This document shows, one piece after another, positions 46,188-59,235 of a stretch of DNA of 64,000 bases. The number at the start of each line of letters is the position of its first letter. Positions within the stretch are counted from its first letter, which is position 1. The notes beneath the pieces were generated by a model. The model did no database searches and was not told the DNA's origin. It saw nothing but the letters and a program-made list of their open reading frames with translations. Source of the stretch: Nakamurella leprariae (lineage in GTDB: Bacteria > Actinomycetota > Actinomycetes > Mycobacteriales > Nakamurellaceae). Made by a program: the position numbers and the translations under genes. Where the stretch lies: contig NZ_JAERWK010000006.1 in NCBI RefSeq assembly GCF_016918035.1, forward strand, positions 118,196 through 182,195, in the 5' to 3' direction.

Positions 46188-47027
46188 ATGAGCCGCGAGC
46201 AGGCCCTGGTCACCACCGACTGGGCGGAGCAGCACCTGGACACCCCCGGCCTGGTCTTCGTCGAGGTCGACGAGGACACCACCGCCTACGACGGTGGGCA
46301 CCTGCCGGGTGCCGTCAGGATCAACTGGAAGACCGAGCTGCAGGACGCGGTCCGGCGCGACTTCGTCGACCGGCCCGGCTTCGAGAAGCTGCTGTCCGAG
46401 AAGGGCATCAGCAACGACGACACCGTCGTGCTCTACGGCGGCAACAACAACTGGTTCGCCGCCTACGCCTACTGGTACTTCAAGCTGTACGGGCACCAGG
46501 CCGTCAAGCTGATCGACGGCGGTCGCAAGCGCTGGGAGCTGGACGGCCGCCCGCTGGTCACCGAGGTGCCGGACCGGCCGGAGACCAGCTACACCGCGCA
46601 GGAACAGGACCTGGCCATCCGGGCCTTCCGCGACGAGGTCGTGGCGGCCATCGGCACCCAGAACCTGATCGACGTCCGCTCCCCCGACGAGTTCTCCGGC
46701 AAGCTGCTCGCCCCGGCCCACCTGCCGCAGGAGGCGGCCCAGCGCGGCGGTCACATCCCGACCGCACTGAACGTGCCGTGGTCGAAGGCGGCCAACGAGG
46801 ACGGCACCTTCAAGTCGGACGCGGAGCTGGCTGAGCTGTACGCCGCGGTCGGCCTGGACGACAGCAAGGACACCATCGCCTACTGCCGCATCGGGGAGCG
46901 CTCCAGCCACAGCTGGTTCGTGTTGTCGGAGCTATTGGGCAAGAAGAACGTGAAGAACTACGACGGCTCCTGGACCGAGTACGGCTCGCTCATCGGCGTC
47001 CCGGTCGAGACCGGCTCCGGCGCCTGA
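46188..47027 (+). CDS. sseA: Thiosulfate sulfurtransferase (rhodanese)
   Basis: A 279-residue two-domain rhodanese that moves sulfane sulfur from thiosulfate to acceptors. ATG 46188 follows GAAGGAG. The inactive N-terminal domain has VEVDEDTTAYDGGHLPGAV; the C-terminal domain has the active loop YCRIGERSSHSW with Cys. A CysA/SseA-type relative lies before the SseC gene in M. tuberculosis too. Probably controlled by the upstream cysteine leader peptide. Confidence 0.95.
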   Translation: MSREQALVTTDWAEQHLDTPGLVFVEVDEDTTAYDGGHLPGAVRINWKTELQDAVRRDFVDRPGFEKLLSEKGISNDDTVVLYGGNNNWFAAYAYWYFKLYGHQAVKLIDGGRKRWELDGRPLVTEVPDRPETSYTAQEQDLAIRAFRDEVVAAIGTQNLIDVRSPDEFSGKLLAPAHLPQEAAQRGGHIPTALNVPWSKAANEDGTFKSDAELAELYAAVGLDDSKDTIAYCRIGERSSHSWFVLSELLGKKNVKNYDGSWTEYGSLIGVPVETGSGA

Positions 47028-47071
47028 GCCGGCCGGACCACGTGCCAGACCCGCTGAGGAAGGAGATCCGC

Positions 47072-47392
47072 ATGGCCCCCCTGACCGCGTCGTCCTGCGC
47101 CGCACCGGAGCAGACGGTCGAGCTGCCCGAGGGCACCAACACCACCGACCAGGCCGTCGTGCAGGGCCGGGTGCTGGCCGACGCCGCGCCCGTCGGCGGC
47201 GCCTTCGTCCGCCTGCTGGACGCGACCGGCGAGTTCACCGCCGAGGTGGTCAGCTCCCCGGAGGGCGTCTTCCGCTTCTACACGGCGCCGGGCACCTGGA
47301 CCGTCAGGGCGCTGTCCCGGGCCGGCAGTGGCCAGGCCGACCTGGCCGTCACCACCGGCGTGTTCGAGGTGGACGTCCCGGTCGCCCGCTGA
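47072..47392 (+). CDS. SseC-like DUF1416 protein
   Basis: A 106-residue protein with a compact beta fold: VVQGRVLADAAPVGGAFVRLLDATGEFTAEVVSSPEG and FYTAPGTWTVRALS. This is the DUF1416 family, known as SseC next to rhodaneses in mycobacteria; its biochemical role is not established. It follows sseA by 44 bases with its own AAGGAG site and probably shares its transcript. Confidence 0.88.
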   Translation: MAPLTASSCAAPEQTVELPEGTNTTDQAVVQGRVLADAAPVGGAFVRLLDATGEFTAEVVSSPEGVFRFYTAPGTWTVRALSRAGSGQADLAVTTGVFEVDVPVAR

Positions 47393-47536
47393 CCGGAGCG
47401 CCCCTCGTCGAGCCCGGCCCGAACCGGTCCGGGACGGGCGCGACGCCGCGGCGGCCCCGGTCGGGGCTGCGGGGGTGGGGGCGCGCCCACCCGGCGGTCA
47501 CTGATCAGCGCGACCACCGCTTGTTAGGGTGTCCGG

Positions 47537-47638
47537 GTGCTGCACCTCTTCTTCGTCGCCCTCCTCATCGTTGTGGCCGTGGCGATCCTCTGGTTCTCGG
47601 TCTACGTCGTCTACCGCTTGATCCACGAGGACAAGTGA
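47537..47638 (+). CDS. Single-pass membrane microprotein, 33 aa
   Basis: GTG-started ORF of 34 codons: one long hydrophobic helix (VALLIVVAVAILWFSVYVV) then YRLIHEDK. A -10 box TAGGGT ends six bases before the GTG, suggesting a leaderless message. Its stop overlaps the next start (GTGA), so it is likely to be real and to be translated with the following two genes. Function unknown. Confidence 0.7.
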   Translation: MLHLFFVALLIVVAVAILWFSVYVVYRLIHEDK

Positions 47639-47853
47639 CCGCGGCCGACTCCGGGAACGACCCCGAGCACGGTCTCGGGTCCTCGTTCTCCGAGGTGACC
47701 GAGATGGTCTCCGCGGAGACCACCGCCGGTGTGCCCATCCCGGTCGACGACAGCGTCTCGGTCGAACGCGGGGTGTCCCCGGAGGTCATCGAGGGCACCG
47801 GTCCGGCCGACGCGAACGTGCCCAGGCTGCTGCAGCCGGGTCCGGACGCGTGA
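47635..47853 (+). CDS. Small acidic hypothetical protein, 72 aa
   Basis: Starts at GTG 47635 within the stop of the membrane microprotein. Rich in Ser, Glu and Pro, with no recognisable fold; likely disordered. It overlaps the FABP-like gene by four bases. Role unknown; kept as a gene because both ends are coupled. Confidence 0.55.
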   Translation: MTAADSGNDPEHGLGSSFSEVTEMVSAETTAGVPIPVDDSVSVERGVSPEVIEGTGPADANVPRLLQPGPDA

Positions 47854-48545
47854 CCGGCGGTCCCGAGCCCCGGCCCGACGGGCTGCCCGTCGACCCGGCC
47901 ATCCCCGACGCCGAGCGCATCCCCGGGCTGGGCAGTGGTGACGCCGCCGTGGCCGCGGCCCAGGAGCGCGCCGCAGTGACCGGCGGGCGCAATCTCGCCG
48001 ACGTCGAGCCGTTGCCGATCCCGGCCGACACGGCCAACCTGCGGCAGGGTCCCCCGCTGCACCCGGACTGCACCGTGCTGCTGCCGCTGATCGGCGTGTG
48101 GCGCGGGACCGGACTGTACGGCAACGAGCCCGGCGCCCGCGATCCACAGTTCGGCCAGCAGATCACCGTCTCGCACGACGGCCGGCCGTTCCTGCGCTAC
48201 GAGTCGGTCACCTGGAAGCTCGGCGCCGACGGCGAGGTGACCGAGCCCGGCGACCGCGAACTCGGCTTCTGGCGACCGCAGCCCGACGGCTCCGTCGAAC
48301 TGCTCGTCGCGCACGCCGAGGGCCGCATCGAGGTCTTCTACGGTCAGCCGCGGTCGGTGGCCAGTTGGGCGCTGAGCACGGACGGCGTGCTGCGCACCGC
48401 CACCTCGTTCCGCCCGGTGGTCGGCGCGGTCCGGCTGTACGGCGTCACCCCCGACGGCCGGCTGGCCTACGTCGAGGAGCGCGCGCACTCCGACGAGGAG
48501 CTGGCGCCCTTCGCGTCCGCCGCGCTGGAGCGCATCGCCGGCTGA
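47850..48545 (+). CDS. FABP/nitrobindin-family beta-barrel protein
   Basis: A 231-residue protein. The first ~80 residues are a linker-like region; then the nitrobindin-type GVWRGTGLYG motif opens a ten-stranded barrel, with GQQITVSHDGRPFLRY, ELGFWRPQPDGSVELL and VASWALSTDG. The C-terminal heme-coordinating His of true nitrobindins is not evident, so it may bind a fatty ligand, as suggested for M. tuberculosis Rv0813c. Overlaps the preceding gene. Confidence 0.85.
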   Translation: MTGGPEPRPDGLPVDPAIPDAERIPGLGSGDAAVAAAQERAAVTGGRNLADVEPLPIPADTANLRQGPPLHPDCTVLLPLIGVWRGTGLYGNEPGARDPQFGQQITVSHDGRPFLRYESVTWKLGADGEVTEPGDRELGFWRPQPDGSVELLVAHAEGRIEVFYGQPRSVASWALSTDGVLRTATSFRPVVGAVRLYGVTPDGRLAYVEERAHSDEELAPFASAALERIAG

Positions 48546-48599
48546 GCCGGCGCAGGGTCAACCCGGTCGGTGGCGCCCAGGTCGGTCAGCCCCGGTCGG

Positions 48600-49678
48600 T
48601 CAGGTCCGGTCGGTCAGGTCAGGGCTCCGGTCCGGCTGGTAGACGCACAACCACACGGCACCGGGACGGATCGTCACCCGCAGCGTGCGGGACTCCGGCA
48701 GCACGTCGCCGTCCACCTCGCGCGGCTGCGGACGGTCGCTGGTCACCACGATGGTCCGGCCGCGCAGCACCTGCCGGCCCTGCACCCGGCGCTTGCGCAG
48801 CAGCACCCCGACGACCAGCCCCACCCAGTGACCCAGGTTCCGCGGCTCCAGCACGGCCACGTCGAAGGTGCCGCTGTCCGGTTCGGCGTCCGGGAGCAGC
48901 CGCAGCCCGCCCTGCAGCCGGCCCACGTTGCCGACCAGCACCGACCGCGCGGTACGGCGCGCGGGCGGATCGTCGTCGATGGCGATCTGCACCTTCATCG
49001 GCTTGTCGCGCAGGTGCTTGAGACCGGAGATCACGTACGCGGGCCAGCCGATCCTGGCCTTGAGCTCGGCCGGGGCGTCGGCCAGCAGGTGCGCGTCGAA
49101 CCCCATCCCGGCCATCACCGCGAACATCGCCGTGTCGGAGTCCGGCGCTGGGCCGTCTCCGACTCCGACCACCTCACCGACGTCGATGCGTCGGCGGCCG
49201 CGCTCGACGGCCACCCGAACGCCCTCGGCCGGATCGTCCGGCAGGCCAAGGTTCGCGGCCAGCAGGTTGCCGGTGCCGGCCGGCAGCACGGCCAGCGCCG
49301 GGCCGTCCTCGGCCGGCTCCCGCCCGCCGGTCTCCGCGGACGTGGCGTGCACCAGTCCCTCGAGCACGGCCCGTACGGTGCCGTCCCCGCCGCAGGCGAA
49401 GATCACCTCGGCGCCGTCGGCGACCGCCTGCCGGGTCTGACCGACGCCCGGATCCTCGGCGGTGGTCTCCACCCAGGTGGCCGGCGGCCAGCCGGCCTCG
49501 GCCAACGCGCGGTCGACGATCGTGCGCCGCTCGGCCAGGTCGCTGACCCGGACGGGGTTGACGATCACCACCGAGCGCAGCGGCCGGCCGGGGCCGTCGG
49601 TGCGCTGCTCGGCGGGGGTCTCGGGACGATCGGCCAAGTCGGCGGCAGTGCCCACAGCGACGCCGTGCGCGACCCCGC

Positions 49679-49682
<4 letters not shown>
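48600..49682 (-). CDS. Diacylglycerol-kinase-family lipid kinase
   Basis: A 360-residue enzyme of the YegS/DgkB/LcB5 family. The nucleotide motif [16 protein letters not shown] lies near residue 95 and [17 protein letters not shown] follows; a later [13 protein letters not shown] is typical. It phosphorylates a lipid alcohol such as diacylglycerol at the membrane. The GTG start overlaps the pgm stop, so they form a two-gene operon. Confidence 0.9.
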
Positions 49683-51334
<1,652 letters not shown>

Positions 51335-51410
51335 GACCTCATTCAACCGGACCCGGACCGTCACGGCGCGCGACGGGCTGGAACGGGAAGCAGAACCGGC
51401 CACGGACGCC

Positions 51411-51442
51411 GACGGGGGCGGGCCCACAGGCCCGCCCCCGTC
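51411..51442 (-). terminator. Terminator after katG
   Basis: A perfect 14-bp stem with a four-base loop (51411-51424 with 51429-51442) lies 26 bases after the katG stop and ahead of the pgm start. Confidence 0.8.
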
Positions 51443-51467
51443 AGGGATCAGTGCGACGACCAGCCGG

Positions 51468-54193
<2,726 letters not shown>

Positions 54194-54199
54194 GCACCG

Positions 54200-54229
54200 A
54201 CCGTAGCCGACTTTTCTGGACCGGATCAA
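54200..54229 (-). promoter_or_regulatory. furA promoter
   Basis: On the minus strand TTGATC (54229-54224), an 18-base spacer and TACGGT (54205-54200), six bases before the GTG start. The AT-rich part around it is where FurA operators lie in mycobacteria. Confidence 0.65.
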
Positions 54230-54263
54230 GTTTCTGCCGGCCCGGGGGACGGATCGGAAAGGG

Positions 54264-54293
54264 TTCGACGGCCGGACACCCGGGGGCTACGGT
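54264..54293 (+). promoter_or_regulatory. Promoter of the ABC-F gene
   Basis: TTCGAC (54264-54269), an 18-base spacer and TACGGT (54288-54293). It is divergent from the furA promoter. Transcription would begin close to the tiny leader ORF. Confidence 0.55.
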
Positions 54294-54302
54294 GCCGTCA
54301 TC

Positions 54303-54314
54303 ATGCTCATCTGA
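54303..54314 (+). CDS. Three-codon leader ORF (Met-Leu-Ile) before the ABC-F gene
   Basis: ATG CTC ATC TGA begins nine bases after the -10 box, about where the transcript should start, and 89 bases ahead of the ABC-F start. Tiny leader ORFs act as drug-sensing attenuators before several ARE ABC-F genes. The intervening leader is GC-rich and able to fold. Function inferred from position only. Confidence 0.4.
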   Translation: MLI

Positions 54315-54403
54315 TCGCGCCCGCCCCGGGACCGAGGCCGCCGACCGCGCATCCGCGTCGACGCACGCCCGCCGGGGAGAGTTCCGGCCGCGAGGGACCC
54401 ACC

Positions 54404-56221
54404 ATGACCGCTTCCCCCACCACAACATCCGGCCCGTCGTCCGGCCCGTCGTCCAGCACGGTCGCGCGTTCCGTCCGGGCCACCGACCTGACGGTGCGCC
54501 GGCAGGGTCGCACCGTGCTGGACGGACTGTCGCTGTCCGTCCCGCCCGGCCGGCGGCTCGGTGTCGTCGGCGAGAACGGCACCGGCAAGTCGACCCTGCT
54601 GCTGGCGCTGGCCGGCGAGCTGGCACCGGACGGCGGCCGCGTCACCGTCCCCGCCGACACCGTCCACCTGCCGCAGGAACCGGCGTTCGCCAACGGGGAC
54701 ACGATCCGCGCCGTGCTGGACCGTGCGTTGGCCCCGCTGCACGCGTCGGCCCGTCGGGTCGAGGAGCTCAGCGCGGAACTGGCCGGCGGCGGGCCGGAGG
54801 TGGCCGAGGAGTACGCGCGGGTGCTCGAGTGGGCGGTGCGGCACGACGCCTGGGACGCCGACCGGCGCACCGAGGTGGCCGCCCGCCGGTTGGGCGTGCA
54901 CGACCTCGACCGGACCCGGACGGTCGGCACGCTCTCCGGCGGACAGCGGGTGCGGCTCGCCCTGGCCGCCGCCATCGCCCGGGTCCCCGACTGCCTGCTG
55001 CTCGACGAGCCGACCAACCACCTGGACCGGGCGGCCGTCGCGGTGCTGGAGGAGATGCTGCTGGCCACGGCCGGTGCCGTCGTGCTGGTCAGCCACGACC
55101 GGGTGCTGCTGGATCGGACCTGCACCCACCTGCTCGACCTCGACCCCACCCGCGATCGACCCAGCGGCGCCGGCACCCGGATGTCGCTCACCGAGGACAG
55201 CGATCCGGGCGACCCGGGCGTGTTCACCCGGTACCTGGCCGAGCGGTCCGCCGCCCGAGAGCGCTGGGACCGCGCGTACGCCGAGCAGGAGGAGCGGCTG
55301 GCCGAGCTGCGGGCCGCGACGGTGGTCACCGACCGGGCCGTCGCGCCCGGACGCGGCCCCCGGGACCACGACAAGTTCATCACCCACTTCAAGGGCGAGG
55401 GGGTGCAACGGACGGTGGCCCGCCGGGCCCGGGACGCCCAGCGGCGACTGGACGACGCGCTGCGGCACCGGCTGCCGGAACCGCCACCACCACCCCGGGT
55501 GCTGCTGCCGGAGGAGCCCGTCACGGCGGCCACCGCACCGGACGAGCCGATCGTCGAGGTGGCCGATCTGCACGTGTGCGGGCGGCTGCGGCTGCCCCGG
55601 CTGGTCGTGCCGCGCGGCGGCCACCTGCTGCTCACCGGGGCGAACGGCACCGGCAAGTCGACGCTGCTGGCGGTGCTCGCCGGCCGACTGGCGGCCGACC
55701 GGGGCGACGTGGCGGTGCGGGCCGCGCGGATCGGTCACCTGCCGCAGGACGGCTTGCCCGTCCCGGCCGGCGCCGAGCCGGCCGACCCTGCCGCCACCGC
55801 GGCCGACCAGCACCGGCGGTGGGTGGGCGCGGACGCGGCCGAGGCGACCCCGCTGGTCGAGCTCGGGCTGGTCGACCGGGCGGACACCGACCGACCGCTC
55901 GGCATGCTGAGCGTCGGGCAGCTGCGCCGGGTGGCGCTGGCCATGGTGCTGGCCGCCCGCCCGGACCTACTGCTGCTCGACGAGCCGACCAACCACCTCT
56001 CGCCGGCGCTGGCCGCCGAACTGGAGGCGGCACTGACCGCCACCCCGACCACCGTGCTGCTCACCGGGCACGACCGCTGGCTGGTCGACACCTGGCCGGG
56101 GACGCTGGTCCGGATCGGAGCCGACGGCACCACCGGGACCGACCCGGAGACACGGAACGGAGCGGAGCGGGATGAGCGACCACCACACCGCCGGCGACGA
56201 CTGGCCGACCGGCTCCGGTAA
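54404..56221 (+). CDS. ABC-F family ATPase, possible antibiotic resistance type
   Basis: A 605-residue protein with two nucleotide-binding domains and no membrane helices. Walker A motifs: GENGTGKST and GANGTGKST; signatures LSGGQRVRLALAAAI and LSVGQLRRVALAMVL; Walker B CLLLDEPTNHLD and LLLLDEPTNHLS. The linker between them is arginine-rich (about residues 275-370) and would reach into the ribosome. Such proteins displace translation inhibitors from the ribosome or act as translation factors. ATG 54404 is preceded by a weak ribosome site. A leader ORF upstream supports induction by drugs, but the resistance role is inference. Confidence 0.88.
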   Translation: MTASPTTTSGPSSGPSSSTVARSVRATDLTVRRQGRTVLDGLSLSVPPGRRLGVVGENGTGKSTLLLALAGELAPDGGRVTVPADTVHLPQEPAFANGDTIRAVLDRALAPLHASARRVEELSAELAGGGPEVAEEYARVLEWAVRHDAWDADRRTEVAARRLGVHDLDRTRTVGTLSGGQRVRLALAAAIARVPDCLLLDEPTNHLDRAAVAVLEEMLLATAGAVVLVSHDRVLLDRTCTHLLDLDPTRDRPSGAGTRMSLTEDSDPGDPGVFTRYLAERSAARERWDRAYAEQEERLAELRAATVVTDRAVAPGRGPRDHDKFITHFKGEGVQRTVARRARDAQRRLDDALRHRLPEPPPPPRVLLPEEPVTAATAPDEPIVEVADLHVCGRLRLPRLVVPRGGHLLLTGANGTGKSTLLAVLAGRLAADRGDVAVRAARIGHLPQDGLPVPAGAEPADPAATAADQHRRWVGADAAEATPLVELGLVDRADTDRPLGMLSVGQLRRVALAMVLAARPDLLLLDEPTNHLSPALAAELEAALTATPTTVLLTGHDRWLVDTWPGTLVRIGADGTTGTDPETRNGAERDERPPHRRRRLADRLR

Positions 56222-56389
56222 CACGGCCAGGGGCGCCCCGGCCGCGGTCGGGCTGCACACCCTCGACGACCTCACCCGGTGGACGCGCGCGGAGGTGCTG
56301 GCGCTGCACGGCGTCGGCCCAAGGCGCTCGGCGTCCGGGACCGGGCGCTGGCCGAGCGGGGGCTGACCTGGCGTTCCACCGCAGGTTGA
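56172..56389 (+). pseudogene. Small helix-hairpin-helix DNA-binding protein, frameshifted
   Basis: Starts at ATG 56172 inside the ABC-F 3' end. The frame reads GLHTLDDLTRWTRAEVLALHGVGP, then one base is missing near 56322 and the shifted frame continues KALGVRDRALAERGLTWRSTAG to a stop at 56389. Restored, it is a 72-residue member of the actinobacterial small proteins with an RNA polymerase alpha C-terminal-like or HhH domain. A base-call error or a true mutation are equally possible. Confidence 0.65.
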
Positions 56390-56396
56390 GCCGCCG

Positions 56397-57257
56397 TCAG
56401 TCCGGGATGATCCGGTGCGCGAACACGGTGTTCCGGGCGTACCAGCCGCTGGCCCGATACGGCCGGATCCGGACGCCGGCCGGGATGTCCACCCGATGGA
56501 AGTCCATCCGGCCGCTGCCGCCGGCGTCGAGCACCAGCGGCGTGGCGGTCGGGCCGACGCCACAGGCGCCGAGCCAGAGCACCGCGTGCGAGACGACGCC
56601 GGCGTCGCTGCGGATGTAGACGATGTCGGCGGGCTGGAGCTGGGCGACGAAGGCGTCGTGATCGGTCGCGGTGAGCACCGCGATCCGCCGGGACGGCGCG
56701 GCGCCCCGCAGGGTGATCCGGCGCAGCAACAGCGACTCGCCGGCGGCGGCCCGCCGGGTCCGCGGATCGCGGCCGTCGAACTCCGACTGGGCGGCCACGC
56801 CGGTCGGCAGGTCGATCCCGAGGGCGTACGAGTACACGAAGCTGGTGAAGTTGCTGCAGTCCAGGCCCGGCCCGCGCAGCCCCGAGCGCACCGGCTTGTG
56901 CGGCCACCCGACGGGCGGGGACCAGGCCGGCACGTGGTGGTGCTGGTAGTCCAGACCGATGAGCGCGGCGGCCACCGACAGCACCCGTTCACGGGCCACC
57001 CGACCGCGGAACCGGTTCGCCGGCACCGGGTACCGGCGCGCGGGCGGTCCCCACGATCCCCAGCGGGACCGGGTCGACTGGGCGTACCAGAGCTCCGCCG
57101 GGATGCTCGCCTGGGCGCTCGGGTCGCTCCACGGTGCTCGGTCGAAGCCGGTCAGCCGCTGGTCCGCGGGGACGCCGAACCGCATCGAGTAGGGCGAGCG
57201 GTAGGCGGGTGCGACGTCGACCGGCTGCAACGCCGACAGTTCGGCGACGGCGGTCAT
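56397..57257 (-). CDS. NlpC/P60-like cysteine peptidase or amidase
   Basis: A 286-residue protein. The C-terminal half shows LDCSNFTSFVYSYALGIDLP, the nucleophile-Cys motif of the NlpC/P60 and CHAP folds, and GVVSHAVLWLG with the catalytic His. The N-terminal half (FRGRVARERVLSVAAALIGLDYQHHHVPAW) is conserved-looking but unassigned. No signal peptide or membrane segment is visible, unlike most cell-wall hydrolases, so it may act in the cytoplasm or be exported otherwise. Confidence 0.75.
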   Translation of the reverse strand: MTAVAELSALQPVDVAPAYRSPYSMRFGVPADQRLTGFDRAPWSDPSAQASIPAELWYAQSTRSRWGSWGPPARRYPVPANRFRGRVARERVLSVAAALIGLDYQHHHVPAWSPPVGWPHKPVRSGLRGPGLDCSNFTSFVYSYALGIDLPTGVAAQSEFDGRDPRTRRAAAGESLLLRRITLRGAAPSRRIAVLTATDHDAFVAQLQPADIVYIRSDAGVVSHAVLWLGACGVGPTATPLVLDAGGSGRMDFHRVDIPAGVRIRPYRASGWYARNTVFAHRIIPD

Positions 57258-57351
57258 CCGCGCTCACGGGACGCACTGATCACTCACGAAGTGTCACATC
57301 CACGGCTGGCTCAACTGGAGCGTGACGTCTGACACCTCGACGTTGCTCCGC

Positions 57352-57399
57352 GTTACTCCTAATTCGGAGGTTGTTACTCCTAACTCAGGCGCTTAGACT
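57352..57399 (+). promoter_or_regulatory. Promoter with a 21-bp-spaced direct repeat before the AlbA_2 gene
   Basis: GTTACTCCTAA occurs at 57352-57362 and again at 57373-57383, two helical turns apart. The second copy overlaps a -35 TTGTTA (57371) placed 17 bases before a -10 TAGACT (57394-57399). The layout suggests an operator for repression. Confidence 0.6.
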
Positions 57400-57427
57400 C
57401 TCGGCACCGACGGCCAGGAGGAGGACC

Positions 57428-59212
57428 ATGGAACAGGCGGAAGCCGCCGCCCTTGTCGAGTACCTGCGAGCCTTCGGCAGTGAGGATGCCTCGATCGAGG
57501 CCAAGACGGCCAGCACCACCCTGCCAACTTCTGTGCTTGAGACCCTGTCGGCGTTCGCCAACAGTCCGGGTGGGGGCACCCTCGTGTTGGGCGTCGATCA
57601 AGGCGCAGGATTCGCTGTCACCGGGGTCGGCGATGTCGCCAAGCTCCAGCATGACTTGGCTTCACAAGCCCGCGACTCACTGAGCCCTCCCCTCCGGCCA
57701 GCGATCCACATGCACACGGTCGACGGCGCTAACATCATTGTCGCAGACGTCTCTGAACTGCCGCGGAGCCAGAAGCCTTGCTACATCACCAGCAAAGGAA
57801 TTCAGAAAGGCAGTTACGTTCGGGTGGCCGACGGTGATCGACACTTGACTACCGAGGAAGTCAATCAGGTGATCGCTGAGCGGGGCCAGCCGCTTTTCGA
57901 TCACGAACTGGTGGACACGGCCACCATTGAAGACTTGGACCCGAATGCAGTGTCTGGCTTGCTTTCGCGGGTAAGGGAGCGCAACCCGCGCGTCTTCGGC
58001 CGCGAAGACAGTTCAACCATCCTCAGGATGCTCAACGTCCTCAAGGCAGACGCCGGCGGAGAGCTTCGCCCTACGATCGGTGGCTTGCTTTCCCTCGGCA
58101 GGTACCCGCAGCAATTCTTCCCGCAACTCTGTCTCACTTTTGTGCACTACCCTACGACTTCCGGGGAGCCTACAGGTGCGACGCGCTTCTTGGACAACGT
58201 GCGCATCGATGGATCGATTCCCGCAATCGCCGCCGAGGCACTGGCCGTGGTTCAACGCAACATGTCGCGAAGGGCGATGGTCGATGCTTCCGGTCGTCAG
58301 GATGTCTGGGAGTATCCACCCGAGGCGCTCCGGGAAGCACTGGTCAACGCTCTAGTCCATAGAGACCTGAGTCCCGGTACACGTGGCACTCAGGTACAAG
58401 TGGAAATGTTCCCCGATCAGTTACGCATTTTGAATCCGGGCGGCTTGTTCGGCGCAGTCGATATAGGCCGATTGGGTGACGAAGGCGTTTCGTCGTCACG
58501 AAATGGCTTGCTACTGCGATTACTCGAGGACACTTACGCACCGGGAACGACTCGCACGGTGTGCGAGAATCGCGGATCCGGTATCCGTACGATGCGCGCG
58601 GAGTTCTCTCGGGCTGGGATGCGACCGCCGGAGTTCACCGACCGTGTCACATCGTTCCGGGTAGTGATGCCCAACCACACACTGTTCGACGACGAGACGG
58701 TCAAGTGGCTCGGCTCGATCGGGATCGACGGACTCAAGGACACTCAGCGTACTGCGCTCGCGATCCTCAGGACTGGACAGGTGATGGACAACGCTCGGTA
58801 CAGAGTGGCGACTGGGCTTCTAGACAGCCGGGCCGCGACCGCGGAGTTGCAGGACCTCGTCGCCCGCGAACTGGTGGAGCAGACCGGCACGCGGGGAGGC
58901 GCCCGGTATTCATTGAGTGACTACGCCCGCACGATCGATGCCGGCGAAGGTCGACGCGTTCGTCCGAATCGGAGAAAGCAGATTCTCGAGTTGATCGCGC
59001 TCCGCACCGAATTGTCGAAGACCGAGGTGAGCTCTCTCCTCAATCTAAACCCCAAGACCGCGGAGCACTGGCTGGGGCGCCTGAAAAGAGAGGGAGCCAT
59101 AGTCGCGGTAGGCACCGGTCCACGAAATACGCGTTACCAACTCGCGCCGCCCCCAGCTCAGCATCAACCGCAGCAACAAGATGGCCTCTTCGAAGACCCG
59201 AGCTCCGGCTGA
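57428..59212 (+). CDS. AlbA_2 (AAA_4) / HATPase_c_4 domain protein, probably acquired
   Basis: A 594-residue protein with ATG 57428 behind AGGAGGAGG. The N-terminal Schlafen-like AlbA_2 domain (about 1-150) contains EAKTASTTLPTSVLETLSAFANSPGGGTLVLGV and KPCYITSKGIQKGSYVR. The middle ATPase-like domain has YPPEALREALVNALVHRD and NRGSGIRTM. The C-terminus carries winged-helix-like segments (RRKQILELIALRTELSKTEVSSLLNL). Its base composition is clearly lower in GC and richer in A/T third positions than its neighbours. Relatives are annotated as transcriptional regulators or putative helicases and often lie in defence or mobile regions. Function here unknown. Confidence 0.85.
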   Translation: MEQAEAAALVEYLRAFGSEDASIEAKTASTTLPTSVLETLSAFANSPGGGTLVLGVDQGAGFAVTGVGDVAKLQHDLASQARDSLSPPLRPAIHMHTVDGANIIVADVSELPRSQKPCYITSKGIQKGSYVRVADGDRHLTTEEVNQVIAERGQPLFDHELVDTATIEDLDPNAVSGLLSRVRERNPRVFGREDSSTILRMLNVLKADAGGELRPTIGGLLSLGRYPQQFFPQLCLTFVHYPTTSGEPTGATRFLDNVRIDGSIPAIAAEALAVVQRNMSRRAMVDASGRQDVWEYPPEALREALVNALVHRDLSPGTRGTQVQVEMFPDQLRILNPGGLFGAVDIGRLGDEGVSSSRNGLLLRLLEDTYAPGTTRTVCENRGSGIRTMRAEFSRAGMRPPEFTDRVTSFRVVMPNHTLFDDETVKWLGSIGIDGLKDTQRTALAILRTGQVMDNARYRVATGLLDSRAATAELQDLVARELVEQTGTRGGARYSLSDYARTIDAGEGRRVRPNRRKQILELIALRTELSKTEVSSLLNLNPKTAEHWLGRLKREGAIVAVGTGPRNTRYQLAPPPAQHQPQQQDGLFEDPSSG

Positions 59213-59235
59213 CCTCATCCGCTTCGGCGGTCGAG

